Origin: Moraxella sp. VT-16-12
GTDB lineage: Bacteria; Pseudomonadota; Gammaproteobacteria; Pseudomonadales; Moraxellaceae
Assembly: GCF_002224245.2 (NCBI RefSeq)
Contig: NZ_NKHK02000001.1
Location: forward strand, 62,001-126,000
Direction: 5' to 3'
Length of the DNA: 64,000 nt
The notes beneath the pieces are model-generated. The model searched no databases and was not told where the DNA came from. It saw only the letters and a list, made by a program, of their open reading frames with translations. The position numbers and the translations under genes were made by a program. Below are positions 37,434-48,335 of this stretch, piece by piece. Positions within the stretch are counted from its first letter, which is position 1, and every line of letters begins with the position of its first letter.

Positions 37434-37909
37434 GGTAAATGTCTAAATAAGAAGGATTAACGGTAGATTATATGCTATTAAGCGTGCTTTGGGTTATTTT
37501 ATGATGAAATTTGGTAATATTATGTGAAATTTTTGGGCTTTTAGGGAATTTTGGGTAAAATATGCCAAAAAGTTTGATGATGAATTTAAATTGATTAAAT
37601 TTAATTTATCAAATCAAGGCAATATTGACGTTTAGCAGTAAAAAACGACAGTTTAGCGGATTTTTTTGAAAATATGCAAAATTTATGCCAAAATAATTAA
37701 TTATTACCCTTAATTTGGGGCAAAACTGGATATTTTGCAGGATTTTAGCGTATGTTGCTAATAATATGTTAAAATAAAAACATTCTTATGGCTTGTTAAG
37801 TCTGGCCGAATAATCTTTTTTGTCTCCAAAAGTTGTGTGCAATCTTTGATGATTTTGTGCATTTTATTTGGGTTGTTATTTTCAATTTAAATGGTTAATG
37901 GTCTCATTT
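37434..37909. other. Gene-free stretch upstream of rpoN
   Basis: About 475 bp, strongly AT-rich. It includes a palindromic AT block around 37579-37609 (AATTTAAATT and mirrored TTAAATTTAA) and several A/T runs. It probably holds the rpoN promoter. I see no gene, RNA or repeat. Confidence 0.5.
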
Positions 37910-39532
37910 ATGAGTGTGTCATTTGGTTTAGGTGTCAATCTTAGTGCATCGCAAAAGCTCACGCCGCAAATGCAGCAGGCGATTCGTTTGCTTGCTTTGT
38001 CAAATTTGGAGCTTGAACAAGAGGTGCAGTTAAAGCTAGACAGCAACCCTTTGCTTGAAAGGACAGACCTAGATGACGACTACGATGAGCATGACACGCC
38101 TGAGAGCCTAAGTTTGGACGACTGGACACAAAATAACTGGCAAACCAAAACGACCACATCAAGCGATGATGGTTTTGGTGATGAAAGTTATGGCGACAGC
38201 TTTGAAAAACTTTCTCAAAGCGAGATGGATGCTGATGCGACTGATAGTAATTGGGATAATGTCTATGCCCCTGATGTGGATTATGACGGTGATTTTTCGG
38301 TACATGCCAAATCAGATGACGACAATCATCAAGACTTTTTGGGGGCAACCGAATCCACGGTGCAAGACCATGTACGTTGGCAGATGAATTTTAAGCATTT
38401 ATCGCAGTCAGAAAAGCTCATTGCTGATTATTTGATTGATGCGATGGACGAGATGGGTTATATCCGCCTTGATATTGAAGAGTTGCACCGAAATTTAAGT
38501 TTGATGGCATCATTTTATCAATGGCAAGAGCAACACGAGATTAGTCATGCTCATATCATGACGGTGCTTCAAAGCATTCAAGAATGCTCACCAACAGGCG
38601 TTGGCGCCAGAAATCTTGCCGAATGTCTTAGATTACAGCTCAACGAGCTTATCAAAGATAATCCTGATTTGCCCTTTGCTGGTGAGGCCTACATGGTGTT
38701 AAGTGCCACAAGCCACCTTGAAAATAACAACATTAAAGCACTCATGCAAGCCACTGAGCTAAATGTTGAAGAGATTAAAGGAGCGATGGCATTGATTAGG
38801 CAGTTAGACCCAGAACCTGCTTCCACGTTTTACCGTGAAAATAATACCCATAATGAAGTGGTAGAGATACCTGATGTGTTGGTGATTGCCCTTGACCAAC
38901 AAGGGGGTGTTTATACCAAAAAATCACTGGCAGATACCAGCGATACAAGTGCGTGGCGTGTCATGCTCAACCCTGACGTTTTGCCAAATCTTAAAATCAA
39001 CCAAGAATACGCCAGCCTTATCAAAAAAGGTGATGAAAGCCCTGACAATGTCTATCTAAAAGAGCATTTGACAGATGCACGGCTATTTATCCGTAGCATA
39101 GAAGAACGCAACCAAAACTTGCTAAAAGTCGCCAGTAGCATTGTTCGCCGTCAGCAAGGATTTTTTGAAGAAGGTGAGCAAGCGATGACGCCGATGACCT
39201 TAAAGGACATTGCCATTGAAGTGGGACTGCATGAATCTACTGTTTCAAGATTGACCACCAACAAGACCATGCTGACCCCCAAAGGTTTGTTTTCACTGAA
39301 ATATTTCTTTTCATCCAGCGTAGGCAGTGAAGATGGCGACGTGTCATCTACTGCCATCAGTGCCAAAATCCGTGAGATGATACAAGCAGAAAATCCCAAA
39401 AAACCTTTATCTGATGCCACGATTACCAAGCACTTAGAAAATGAAGGTGTTAGCATTTCACGGCGTACAGTTACTAAATACCGAGAAATGATGGGCATTC
39501 CATCATCAACCTTACGCAAGCAAAAGCTTTGA
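37910..39532 (+). CDS. rpoN: RNA polymerase sigma-54 factor
   Basis: A 540-residue RpoN. Region I is the Gln/Leu-rich VNLSASQKLTPQMQQAIRLLALSNLELEQEVQ. Region II is a long acidic Asp-rich linker. Region III carries the core- and DNA-binding parts, with the HTH near ALDIAIEVGLHESTVSRLT (here DIAIEVGLHESTVSRLTTNK) and the RpoN box as SRRTVTKYREMMGIPSS. I start at MSVSFGLGV (37910); an ATG four codons upstream is possible. It is required by RtcR at the left of the window. hpf follows, as in many proteobacteria. Confidence 0.95.
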   Translation: MSVSFGLGVNLSASQKLTPQMQQAIRLLALSNLELEQEVQLKLDSNPLLERTDLDDDYDEHDTPESLSLDDWTQNNWQTKTTTSSDDGFGDESYGDSFEKLSQSEMDADATDSNWDNVYAPDVDYDGDFSVHAKSDDDNHQDFLGATESTVQDHVRWQMNFKHLSQSEKLIADYLIDAMDEMGYIRLDIEELHRNLSLMASFYQWQEQHEISHAHIMTVLQSIQECSPTGVGARNLAECLRLQLNELIKDNPDLPFAGEAYMVLSATSHLENNNIKALMQATELNVEEIKGAMALIRQLDPEPASTFYRENNTHNEVVEIPDVLVIALDQQGGVYTKKSLADTSDTSAWRVMLNPDVLPNLKINQEYASLIKKGDESPDNVYLKEHLTDARLFIRSIEERNQNLLKVASSIVRRQQGFFEEGEQAMTPMTLKDIAIEVGLHESTVSRLTTNKTMLTPKGLFSLKYFFSSSVGSEDGDVSSTAISAKIREMIQAENPKKPLSDATITKHLENEGVSISRRTVTKYREMMGIPSSTLRKQKL

Positions 39533-39667
39533 TTGTCTGTTGATGTGCTTGATGAGTGATGGCGGTCTTACAAAAAATAACAAAATTTTGACTGACGATT
39601 TGATGTGATTTGTGAGAAACTGAGCTTAACATATAGTTTGGTTTGATAGGTAAGTTAAGGAGTTTGC

Positions 39668-40072
39668 ATGAATATTTTTATCAAAAGCCATCATCTTGAC
39701 ATTACGGACAAAATGAACCAAGAAGTACACGACAAACTTGACAAGTGTACACGTCATTTTGACCAAATTCAAAGCATTCATGTAACCTTATCTAAGGACG
39801 GTAGCGACAGCCAGCGTAAAGATGCCTATAAGGCAGAAGCAATTTTAAGAGTGGCAGGTCAAGAGATGTTTGTCAAATCATCTGCTGATGACATTTACCA
39901 TGCCATTGGCGATATGGCGGATATGCTGACCCGTCAAGTCCGCAAACACAAAACACGCTTGGAGCGTCAAGGCGTCAAACATCGTGGTCGCCATGTTGAG
40001 ATGAGTGATACAGCCGATGTGGATTTGGACGATGTGGAGCTGTATGAGTTTGATGATGAAAAGCGTGTTTGA
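39668..40072 (+). CDS. hpf: Ribosome hibernation factor (HPF/RaiA family)
   Basis: A 134-residue S30AE-domain protein: MNIFIKSHHLDITDKMNQEVHDKL, IQSIHVTLSKDG, AEAILRVAGQEMFVKSSADDIYHAIGDMADMLTRQVRKHKTRL. It binds the 30S subunit and silences ribosomes in stationary phase. The acidic C-terminal tail (DTADVDLDDVELYEFDDE) is longer than in E. coli short HPF, but there is no dimerisation domain of the long type. The position after rpoN is classical. Confidence 0.92.
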   Translation: MNIFIKSHHLDITDKMNQEVHDKLDKCTRHFDQIQSIHVTLSKDGSDSQRKDAYKAEAILRVAGQEMFVKSSADDIYHAIGDMADMLTRQVRKHKTRLERQGVKHRGRHVEMSDTADVDLDDVELYEFDDEKRV

Positions 40073-40112
40073 TATGTGAAATTGGTAACAGATTGAGCGA
40101 CAGATAATAAGG

Positions 40113-40142
40113 CAGGTTGGGGAAACTCAGCCTGTTTTTTTA
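40113..40142 (+). terminator. Terminator after hpf
   Basis: A 9-bp stem (CAGGTTGGG with CTCAGCCTG, two G-U pairs) capped by a GAAA tetraloop, followed by at least seven T. Textbook intrinsic terminator. Confidence 0.88.
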
Positions 40143-40181
40143 TATAATATTTATCGCATTGTGTGGTGATTGTGGTGTATT

Positions 40182-40220
40182 AAAAAAACAAACCGCTCTA
40201 AAAAGAACGGCTGTTAAAAA
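40182..40220 (-). terminator. Terminator for the small secreted-protein gene
   Basis: Read leftwards: AACAGCCG pairs with CGGTTTGTT around a loop containing TTTTT, followed by seven T. It lies 20-60 bp past the stop of the gene at 40241-40513 and may work in both directions. Confidence 0.65.
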
Positions 40221-40240
40221 AGTAAAATGGTAGGGTAAAA

Positions 40241-40513
40241 TTATTCACCACAAGCTTGGCGGATAGCTTCATGCATTGAGGAGCTAAAACCCATTTTAAA
40301 AGGAGAATTAACAACAACTTCCCATTGCTTAGATGAAGAATAAGACCCAGCGAAGCTGTTGCCATGATTGCATACACCATTAACATATTCATATTTTTGA
40401 CTGCCAATAAAAGCACTCTCCGTTTTGCGTTCATAAATTTTATAAGCCATCGCATTGCTTGAAAGCACAGCGAGTGTGGCAAGAATTGCCAATTTACTGA
40501 GAGATTTTTTCAT
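40241..40513 (-). CDS. Small secreted protein, unknown function
   Basis: 90 residues. The signal peptide MKKSLSKLAILATLAVLSSN is followed by AMA and a likely cut before YKIYERK. The mature part of about 67 residues has two cysteines (GVCNHGN, RQACGE) that could form one disulfide. I start at the ATG at 40513, which has GGAGAA seven bases ahead; the open frame runs 14 codons further back with no support. No family recognised. Divergent from an XRE regulator 122 bp away. Confidence 0.7.
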   Translation of the reverse strand: MKKSLSKLAILATLAVLSSNAMAYKIYERKTESAFIGSQKYEYVNGVCNHGNSFAGSYSSSKQWEVVVNSPFKMGFSSSMHEAIRQACGE

Positions 40514-40635
40514 AAGAGTTCTCCGTAGTTGGGTGATAAAGAAATGGTAATTCATTTGCTTGTGCTTTATAATAAACTTACTGAAATTCGCAATCCAACA
40601 CTTTTAGAGTATTTTTCTGTCTAAATTGAGTTTTT

Positions 40636-41019
40636 ATGAAAATCCACGAAAAAATCAAACATTTAAGAGAATTTAATCACTGGACACAAGAAGAGATGGC
40701 GGAGCGTATGTGTATGTCGCCTAGTGGATATGCTAAGATTGAGCGTGGTGAGACTAAACTATATTTAGATAAAATACAGCAGATTGCCCAAATTTTTGAG
40801 ATTAATATTTTTGATTTGTTGGTGTCTGAAAATGGCGGTGATACTTTTTATAATCATGTTCATACTAACGGAAATTCAATTTATAACAGGTATTATGGCA
40901 ATAATGAAAATCTTATAGATGAAATTAACCATTTAAAAGAAATTATTGTGTGTAAAGATACTATCATTGCTGAAAAAGACAAACAAATTGAGCTATTAAC
41001 AAAGCTGTTAAATCAATAA
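40636..41019 (+). CDS. XRE-family HTH regulator
   Basis: 127 residues. An N-terminal Cro/CI helix-turn-helix (IKHLREFNHWTQEEMAERMCMSPSGYAKIERGETKLYLDKIQQIAQIF) occupies residues 8-56. A Tyr/Asn-rich linker and a C-terminal coiled coil follow (ENLIDEINHLKEIIVCKDTIIAEKDKQIELLTKLL), probably for dimerisation. AT-rich. It faces away from the small secreted protein gene and may regulate it or itself. Similar regulators occur in phage and toxin-antitoxin loci, but neither is seen here. Confidence 0.85.
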   Translation: MKIHEKIKHLREFNHWTQEEMAERMCMSPSGYAKIERGETKLYLDKIQQIAQIFEINIFDLLVSENGGDTFYNHVHTNGNSIYNRYYGNNENLIDEINHLKEIIVCKDTIIAEKDKQIELLTKLLNQ

Positions 41020-41034
41020 ATTTTTTCATGCTTT

Positions 41035-42150
41035 TTATCTGGTTAATTCCCCCATTGCCCATAAAATATGCTCATCTAATAGGTGGTTTAGCCCAAGTTT
41101 GTCTTGTAGGACTGATAAAACAGCTTGTCTGTCAGTAGGCTGTGAGTTACCCAAGGCGATGGCAACATTTCGCATCAGTCCCATATAACCTGTTCGCCGT
41201 AAGGGTGAACCTTCGGTTTTTGCCAAAAATTCATCTTCGCTCCACCCCCAAATATCTAGCAAACTGATGTCATCTAAGCCATGCCTTGCTTGGTAATCAG
41301 GGACACTGGCAAGTTTGGCAAATTTATTCCAAGGACAAATCAACTGACAGTCATCACAACCAAAAATGCGATTACCAATGGCTTTGCGGTATTTGATGTC
41401 TATCACGCCTTTATGTTCAATGGTCAGGTAAGAAATGCACGCCCCTGCATCTAGGGTGTGTGGGGCGATGATGGCGTTTGTGGGGCAAATATTTATGCAA
41501 GCTGAGCATGAGCCACACAGATTTTTAACAGGAATACTGACATTGTCATCACAGAGTGTCAGGCTGACAAACAGCTCACCCAAATTAAAAAAAGACCCAC
41601 CATGACGGTTGATGAGTAAGGTGTGTTTGCCTGTCCAGCCAAGTCCAACAGCTTCACCAATGGCTCGCTCAAAGATGGGAGCAGAATCACTAAACGGACG
41701 AAAAACAAAGGCATTTTCTGCTCCTACGCCCAGTCCATGCCAGTTGGGCAGTTCGTTTTCTATGATTTTGGCAAGGGCTTTGAGCTTTTGACGCATGGTT
41801 TTGTGATAGTCCCGCCCCCGAGCATAGCGAGCGATGATGGCGTGATTGGGGCGGCTGTTGTCTTCTATGGTGCGGAGCTTGGGGGAAGTTTGCAGATAGT
41901 CCATGCGGACACTAATAATGGTTTTTGCTCCTGCCACAAGTAGGCTGGGGTTGGCTCTTAGGTGATGATTTTCTTTTAAAAACACCAAAGAGCCATGCAA
42001 ATCCCAAGACAGCCAGGTGCGTAAACGCTCGGTCTGCTGAGCAAACAATTCATGATTTACCGACAAAAAACCACAATCAGCAAAACCAAGCTTTAAGGCT
42101 TGGGATTTTATCCATGCTTTGATGGCATCACGAGAGTTTTGTGTTGGCAT
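41035..42150 (-). CDS. queG: Epoxyqueuosine reductase
   Basis: A 371-residue QueG, a cobalamin and two [4Fe-4S] enzyme performing the last step of queuosine formation in tRNA. The iron-sulfur motifs are CGSCSACINICPTNAI and GCDDCQLICPWNKFA. VSVRMDYLQ, ARYARGRDYHKTMRQKL and the C-terminal HEAT-like repeat (SPLRRTGYMGLMRNVAIALGN) are typical. Usually close to tsaE or nnrD in related genomes; not here. Confidence 0.95.
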   Translation of the reverse strand: MPTQNSRDAIKAWIKSQALKLGFADCGFLSVNHELFAQQTERLRTWLSWDLHGSLVFLKENHHLRANPSLLVAGAKTIISVRMDYLQTSPKLRTIEDNSRPNHAIIARYARGRDYHKTMRQKLKALAKIIENELPNWHGLGVGAENAFVFRPFSDSAPIFERAIGEAVGLGWTGKHTLLINRHGGSFFNLGELFVSLTLCDDNVSIPVKNLCGSCSACINICPTNAIIAPHTLDAGACISYLTIEHKGVIDIKYRKAIGNRIFGCDDCQLICPWNKFAKLASVPDYQARHGLDDISLLDIWGWSEDEFLAKTEGSPLRRTGYMGLMRNVAIALGNSQPTDRQAVLSVLQDKLGLNHLLDEHILWAMGELTR

Positions 42151-42202
42151 AAATACGCTGTCAAAATGGCTATTATTTCATGACAGCACACATTTGTAAA
42201 TC

Positions 42203-42661
42203 TTAATTGCCACAGTACTGCTTGATGGCGTCAGCGGTGCGTTGTTTTTTGGCACTGATTTCTTGGTCATTCAGATACACACGTTCACCATTGGCATTGG
42301 TTTCGTAAATGCGTCCACCTGTGCTTAGGTTGGCAAGGTTGGCACGCATGGTTTGACAGCGACGGGCTTCTTCTTGGGCTTTTAGCTCATCAATTTGTTT
42401 TTGTTGCTCAGCAATGCGTTGGGTGTCGTTATTTGTGGGGGCGGTGGCAGGGTCGGGCAGATTTGCCATTTGACCTGCACTGGCGGTACGCCCATCACTA
42501 CGCATTTGTAAGGTTTCGTAGTTGGTGGTGCCTTTGGGCATAAACTGTGAGTACAGCGTTTCGCCATGTTTGCCAACACTTTTATAAACGGTGGTCGTAT
42601 TGGCATGAGCGGTTAAGGCAAATGTGGTGATGGTTGCTATAATAAGACTAAGATGTTTCAT
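42203..42661 (-). CDS. Secreted DUF4124-domain protein
   Basis: 152 residues. Signal peptide MKHLSLIIATITTFALTAHA, then a DUF4124 domain in the form TTVYKSVGKHGETLYSQFMPKG. A Gln/Glu-rich coiled-coil segment (TQRIAEQQKQIDELKAQEEARR) and a C-terminal part with two cysteines follow (ARRCQT, KQYCGN). DUF4124 proteins are common envelope proteins of unknown role. I start at the ATG at 42661 with GGGAA seven bases before; an ATG four codons earlier is possible. Confidence 0.82.
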   Translation of the reverse strand: MKHLSLIIATITTFALTAHANTTTVYKSVGKHGETLYSQFMPKGTTNYETLQMRSDGRTASAGQMANLPDPATAPTNNDTQRIAEQQKQIDELKAQEEARRCQTMRANLANLSTGGRIYETNANGERVYLNDQEISAKKQRTADAIKQYCGN

Positions 42662-43127
42662 AAAAATTCCCATGTATCAGGCAAAAGCCCAAAATATATG
42701 ATTATGATGACCCAAAATGTTCAAAAGTACAAGACCGATTAGCCACATAAAAAATGGTATTTGTCGCTTTTGATTTTGAAATGGGGGGTGTTTTTAAAGT
42801 TTTTGTCAAAAATGCTTGGCAAAATGGTAATTTTGGGTTAAGATAGCGGACATTGTTTAGCCAGCCTAGCTGGTTGGTCAGCGTAGCAATTTATCAAAAG
42901 TTACGTTTGCCAAATGACAGTACATAGATTACCGTTTGTGTGTGGGTTGTTTGGCATTGCTTTGGACTTATCGGTCTGCAAGACAAAATCCTGTCAAGCC
43001 TGAGATTGTCAGTTCTGTTATTGCACTTCTATTGGTCATATTTAAGCAAGCTGTATTTTTGACCATCTTCTGCTACGTTGTTTGTTAAAGGTTTGCCCGC
43101 CAAGATGTTGGGTAAAAAGGATTAACC
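42662..43127. other. Long leader region upstream of ilvI
   Basis: About 465 bp without a gene. The left part would hold the promoter of the DUF4124 gene. The right part, about 290 bp, is less AT-rich and has short inverted repeats (CCAGCC...GGCTGG-like CAGCCTAGCTGG near 42861-42872), consistent with a structured ilv leader. I could not find a convincing Leu/Ile/Val-rich leader peptide with a terminator, so attenuation is unproven. Confidence 0.4.
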
Positions 43128-44906
43128 ATGACGTACAAAACATTCCACGAAAACCAAGCAAAACTTGCCCGTGGCGAAACCGTTGCCATGAGTGGTGGTG
43201 AGCTTTTGGTACAAGCCCTTGTTGATGAAGGAGTAACGCACATCTTTGGCTATCCGGGTGGGGCGGTGCTACACATCTATGATGCGTTATTTAAACAAGA
43301 CAAAATAGAACACATTCTTGTTCGCCACGAGCAAGCCGCAGGGCATATGGCGGATGCTTATAGCCGTGTTACAGGCAAAACAGGTGTGGTACTGGCAACA
43401 TCAGGACCGGGTGTAACCAATACTGTAACCGCTATTGCCACCGCTTTTATGGACAGCATTCCAATGGTGGTGCTGGCAGGACAAGTGCCAAGCACGCTAA
43501 TTGGCGATGATGCTTTCCAAGAGTGCGACATGGTGGGTATCTCTCGCCCCGTGGTTAAACACAGTTTTCAGGTAAGAAACCCTGCTGACATTCCTACCAT
43601 CATCAAAAAAGCCTTTTTTATTGCCAGTAGCGGTCGCCCAGGTCCTGTGGTGGTGGACATTCCCAAGGACATGACCAACCCTGCCGATAAATTTGACTAT
43701 GATATGCCAAGCGAAATTCATATTCGTTCTTATCAACCAACATCAAAAGGGCACGGCGGTCAAATCAAAAAAGCCTTAGATGTGCTATTGTCTGCCAAAC
43801 GCCCTGTGCTTTATTCTGGTGGTGGTGTGGTGCAGGGTAACGCATCTGATGAGCTTCGTGAACTGGCTAATTTGTTAAACTTGCCTGTTACTAACACATT
43901 GATGGGTCTTGGGGTGTATCCTGCAACCAGTTCGCAGTTTGTTGGTATGCTCGGTATGCACGGCACTTATGAAGCCAACATGACCATGCATCACGCCGAT
44001 GTGATTTTAGCGGTGGGGGCAAGGTTTGATGACCGTGTTACCAATAATGTCAAAAAGTTTTGCCCCAATGCAACCATCATTCATATTGACATAGACCCCA
44101 CAAGTATCTCAAAAACCATCAATGCTCATGTGCCGATTGTGGGTGATGTCAAGCCTGTATTGACTGAGATGGTAAACATCATCAAATCAAGCGATAAACG
44201 CTTAGACGAACACGCCCTAAATGACTGGTGGGCTCAAATTAACGAATGGCGTAAACGTCATGGTTTGCGTTATCGTGATGACACAGACGCACCCATTCAT
44301 GCCATCATGCCACAGCGAGTGGTAGAAACCCTTTATAAGCTCACCGACGGCAAAGCGATTATCACCAGTGATGTCGGTCAGCATCAGATGTTCGCTGCCC
44401 TTTATTATAAATATGATGAACCTAGACAGTGGCTAAATTCTGGCGGTCTAGGTACGATGGGCGTGGGTTTGCCTTATGCGATGGCTGCCAAATTGGCTCA
44501 TCCTGAGCGTATGGTGGTGTGTATCACTGGTGAAGGCTCAATTCAGATGAATATCCAAGAGCTGTCCACCTGTTTGCAGTACAATTTACCTGTGAAGATT
44601 TTAAATTTAAACAACGCCCAGCTTGGTATGGTCAAACAGTGGCAGGACATGCTTTATGAAGGTCGCCATGCCCAATCTTATATGCAGTCTTTGCCTGATT
44701 TTGTCAAACTTGCCGAAAGTTATGGGCACAAAGGCGTTAAAATCACCAATCCTGCCACCATGGAAGCAGAGCTAAAAGCCGCCTTAGAGATGGAAGGGCT
44801 GGTGTTTATTGATGTCTATGTGGACAAGGCAGAACACGTTTATCCTATGCAAGTGGCAGGACAATCAATGCGTGATATGTGGTTATCAAAAGGGGAGCGT
44901 ACCTAA
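43128..44906 (+). CDS. ilvI: Acetolactate synthase large subunit
   Basis: A 592-residue thiamine-pyrophosphate enzyme starting branched-chain amino acid synthesis. It has the catalytic glutamate segment [33 protein letters not shown], the FAD-region [12 protein letters not shown], and the TPP motif [31 protein letters not shown] (here GEGS for GDGx). The ATG at 43128 has AAAAAGGA ahead. The stop overlaps the ilvH start (TAATG), so the subunits are coupled. Confidence 0.95.
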   Translation: MTYKTFHENQAKLARGETVAMSGGELLVQALVDEGVTHIFGYPGGAVLHIYDALFKQDKIEHILVRHEQAAGHMADAYSRVTGKTGVVLATSGPGVTNTVTAIATAFMDSIPMVVLAGQVPSTLIGDDAFQECDMVGISRPVVKHSFQVRNPADIPTIIKKAFFIASSGRPGPVVVDIPKDMTNPADKFDYDMPSEIHIRSYQPTSKGHGGQIKKALDVLLSAKRPVLYSGGGVVQGNASDELRELANLLNLPVTNTLMGLGVYPATSSQFVGMLGMHGTYEANMTMHHADVILAVGARFDDRVTNNVKKFCPNATIIHIDIDPTSISKTINAHVPIVGDVKPVLTEMVNIIKSSDKRLDEHALNDWWAQINEWRKRHGLRYRDDTDAPIHAIMPQRVVETLYKLTDGKAIITSDVGQHQMFAALYYKYDEPRQWLNSGGLGTMGVGLPYAMAAKLAHPERMVVCITGEGSIQMNIQELSTCLQYNLPVKILNLNNAQLGMVKQWQDMLYEGRHAQSYMQSLPDFVKLAESYGHKGVKITNPATMEAELKAALEMEGLVFIDVYVDKAEHVYPMQVAGQSMRDMWLSKGERT

Positions 44907-45418
44907 TGGCACAGTTAGAAAAACACCTGATTTCAGTTTTGATGGAAAACGAAGCGGGGTCGCTCTCTCGTGTGGTGGGGCTGTTTAGTCAGCGTGGCTA
45001 TAACATTGATACACTCAACGTTGCTGCCACCGAAGACCCTACGCTTTCACGACTGACCCTAACCACGATTACCACCGCCGACAAGATTGAGCAAATCACC
45101 AAGCAGCTACATAAGCTCATTGAAGTGGTTAAAGTCCAAAATCTATCAGAAGTCTCAAACGGCTCTCAAATTGAGCGTGAGCTCATGCTCATCAAAGTGC
45201 GTGCCACAGGGGCGTATCGTGAAGAAGTGTATCGCACGGCGGATATTTTTCGGGCTCAAATCGTGGACGTATCTGCAAATTTGTACACCATTTTAATCAC
45301 AGGTGATGCAGGTAAACTAGATGGTTTTATTGATGTCATTGGGCGTGATAAAATCCTAGAAGTGGTACGTTCTGGGGTGATTGGCATTGCTCGGGGTGAG
45401 CGGACGCTGTCGGTGTGA
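44906..45418 (+). CDS. ilvH: Acetolactate synthase regulatory subunit
   Basis: 170 residues with an N-terminal ACT domain (KHLISVLMENEAGSLSRVVGLFSQRGYNIDTLNVA), which binds valine for feedback inhibition, and a C-terminal IlvH domain (REEVYRTADIFRAQIVDVSANLYTILITGDAGKLDGFI). The start ATG at 44906 overlaps the ilvI stop; GGGGAG lies about nine bases upstream. Confidence 0.95.
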   Translation: MAQLEKHLISVLMENEAGSLSRVVGLFSQRGYNIDTLNVAATEDPTLSRLTLTTITTADKIEQITKQLHKLIEVVKVQNLSEVSNGSQIERELMLIKVRATGAYREEVYRTADIFRAQIVDVSANLYTILITGDAGKLDGFIDVIGRDKILEVVRSGVIGIARGERTLSV

Positions 45419-45454
45419 TTGGTATTTAAGTGTAAATTTGATTTTTAATAGTAA

Positions 45455-46522
<1,068 letters not shown>

Positions 46523-46539
46523 TTTATCCATCACTCAAA

Positions 46540-46570
46540 AATAACCGCTCATTTGGGCGGTTATTTTTTT
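46540..46570 (+). terminator. Terminator after ilvC
   Basis: Hairpin AATAACCGCT/GGGCGGTTATT (about 10 bp, perfect apart from a G-U) followed by TTTTTT. It ends the ilvIHC operon and may also serve the pirin gene on the other strand. Confidence 0.88.
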
Positions 46571-46594
46571 AAGGCGAAGGCATCAAATTATGGT

Positions 46595-47470
46595 TTAATC
46601 ACGAGCGATACGCACAAAGTTGCCATGTTGCAAATCCATAAAAGCTTGCATAATCTCTTCACGAGTATTCATCACAAAAGGACCATGCCCTGCGATAGGT
46701 TCGTTAAGTGGCTCACCTGACAACACCAAAAGCTCGCTGTTGGTTGTGGCATGAATGCGAAACTGACTGCCACCTTTTTCAAAAGTAATCAGCTCGCCAT
46801 CTTTGGTGGTATTACCATTGATGGTGATTTGACCATTTCGCACAAGGATAAGCAGATTGTGCGTGTCAGGCGTGCTAAACTCATGCTCACTACCGGCATT
46901 TAGTGCCACATCCCACAGATTGATGGGGCTAAATGTGCTGGCTGCTCCCGTGGTTTTATCAAACTCACCAGCAATCACACGCACCTGTCCACCATCAAAT
47001 GCCACAACAGGAATGTCTTTATTTACAATGGCTTGGTAGCGTGGAGCAGTCATCTTGTCTTTGGCAGGTAAGTTTACCCACAACTGCACCATTTCAAATA
47101 TACCGCCTGTTTTTGAAAATTCTGGTGCGTGAAACTCTTCGTGCATGACCCCTGAGCCTGCCGTCATCCACTGCACATCGCCTGTGGCAATCACGCCTTC
47201 ACCACCTGATGCATCTTTATGAGCGACTTGTCCTTGATAAGCGATGGTAACTGTCTCAAAGCCACGGTGCGGATGTTCGCCTACGCCATGTGGTGCGTTT
47301 GCGTTTGGATTGGGCTTAAAATACTCTGGGCTGGCATAATCCATCAGTAAAAAGGGATCAATGTTTTTAAAGGTTTCACCATAATGAAACATACCTGCCA
47401 CATGAAAGCCATCGCCTACCCAATGTTTGGCAGGGGCGGCGTAAATGCGTTTGATGGTTTTGCTGTTCAT
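46595..47470 (-). CDS. Pirin-family protein
   Basis: 291 residues, a bicupin. The N-terminal cupin carries the metal-binding set in APHGVGEHPHRGFETVTIAYQGQVAHKDASGGEGVI and VQWMTAGSGVMHEEFH, as in pirins with quercetinase-like activity. The C-terminal cupin includes ELLVLSGEPLNEPIAGHGPFVMNTREEIMQAFMDLQ, the usual pirin ending. Cytosolic; physiological role unclear for the family. Confidence 0.92.
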   Translation of the reverse strand: MNSKTIKRIYAAPAKHWVGDGFHVAGMFHYGETFKNIDPFLLMDYASPEYFKPNPNANAPHGVGEHPHRGFETVTIAYQGQVAHKDASGGEGVIATGDVQWMTAGSGVMHEEFHAPEFSKTGGIFEMVQLWVNLPAKDKMTAPRYQAIVNKDIPVVAFDGGQVRVIAGEFDKTTGAASTFSPINLWDVALNAGSEHEFSTPDTHNLLILVRNGQITINGNTTKDGELITFEKGGSQFRIHATTNSELLVLSGEPLNEPIAGHGPFVMNTREEIMQAFMDLQHGNFVRIARD

Positions 47471-47606
47471 AAAAAACTCCTAAATAAATCATGACCTTAT
47501 AATGGCGTTTTAATTTATTTTATCAAGCGTAAATCCATTTTCATTTAGTAAAACCAATATTAACCCATAAGAAAAAGCGGTTTTTGGTGATTTTTACCAG
47601 CTTTTG

Positions 47607-48095
47607 ATGTACAATGATGTCATTTTGTTATCTCATGCCATTTTTATGGATTTAAACAGCTTTTTTAGTGTGCCTGTGTTTGATATTTTGTTTGGCAGCT
47701 ATGAATATTTGTATATTTTGGCAAGTTTTGTCGTGGCGGTGCTTATTTGGATAGAATCCGCCTTGGTTGCCAAAAATCATGGTAAACTGCCACAATCTTC
47801 CACTTTTTTTGCCATCATCAGCCTGATAACATCATCTTGGTTTATTGTGTCAGGTGCGGTGTTGTATTTTTTGGATTTTGATGGTGTAACAATCAGCGTG
47901 CCAGTGGTTTATGGTGTGTATTCGGTGATGAGCTGGATTAAAGGGGCAAAGCTGATGAGTCATGATTTGCCTGATGACCCCACAGACATCGTGTTGCCTG
48001 CAAAATACCTAACTTACACGCAGTCTTTTGCTTTGGTATTTGCAGGGCTTTGTGGGTTATTTTTAGTGCAACCGTATTTAAAATCACTTATTTGA
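47607..48095 (+). CDS. Uncharacterised inner-membrane protein
   Basis: About 162 residues with four hydrophobic helices near 30-50, 70-92, 98-115 and 140-158 and short loops. No recognised motif. Candidate starts are ATG 47607 and ATG 47646 (MDLNSFFSVPVFDILFG); neither has a clear ribosome site. Function unknown. Confidence 0.65.
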   Translation: MYNDVILLSHAIFMDLNSFFSVPVFDILFGSYEYLYILASFVVAVLIWIESALVAKNHGKLPQSSTFFAIISLITSSWFIVSGAVLYFLDFDGVTISVPVVYGVYSVMSWIKGAKLMSHDLPDDPTDIVLPAKYLTYTQSFALVFAGLCGLFLVQPYLKSLI

Positions 48096-48335
48096 TAAAA
48101 TAAATTCCCTTTTTGCCAAAACTTTGCTATACTTAGTACACAAGTATTTATGTATTTGCAGTCAGTTTTGCAAAAACACGTTAGTTGCGTTAAACACCTT
48201 AGGGTGCGTTAGAACAATCTTTGAACATGGTTTATTGTATTGGGAAGTGAACGCTTGTCATGCTATTTTGCATGTTTGACAACATAAATATGCAGCGGCT
48301 TTTGCCATTTTTTCAATTCACACAGGAATTTTTTC
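48096..48335 (+). promoter_or_regulatory. Cold-shock gene 5' leader
   Basis: 240 bp before csp. A TATACT -10-like box at 48128-48133 would give a leader of about 195 bases, as long as cspA-type leaders that refold at low temperature. Short hairpins are visible, such as CACC/GGGTG near 48198-48211 and TTGTCATGC/GCATGTTTGACAA near 48257-48283. The thermosensor role is inferred from family knowledge. Confidence 0.45.

Noticed and set aside
42861-43127. Classical ilv attenuator with leader peptide
   Set aside because: No Leu/Val/Ile-rich short ORF followed by a terminator could be identified; only weak inverted repeats are present.
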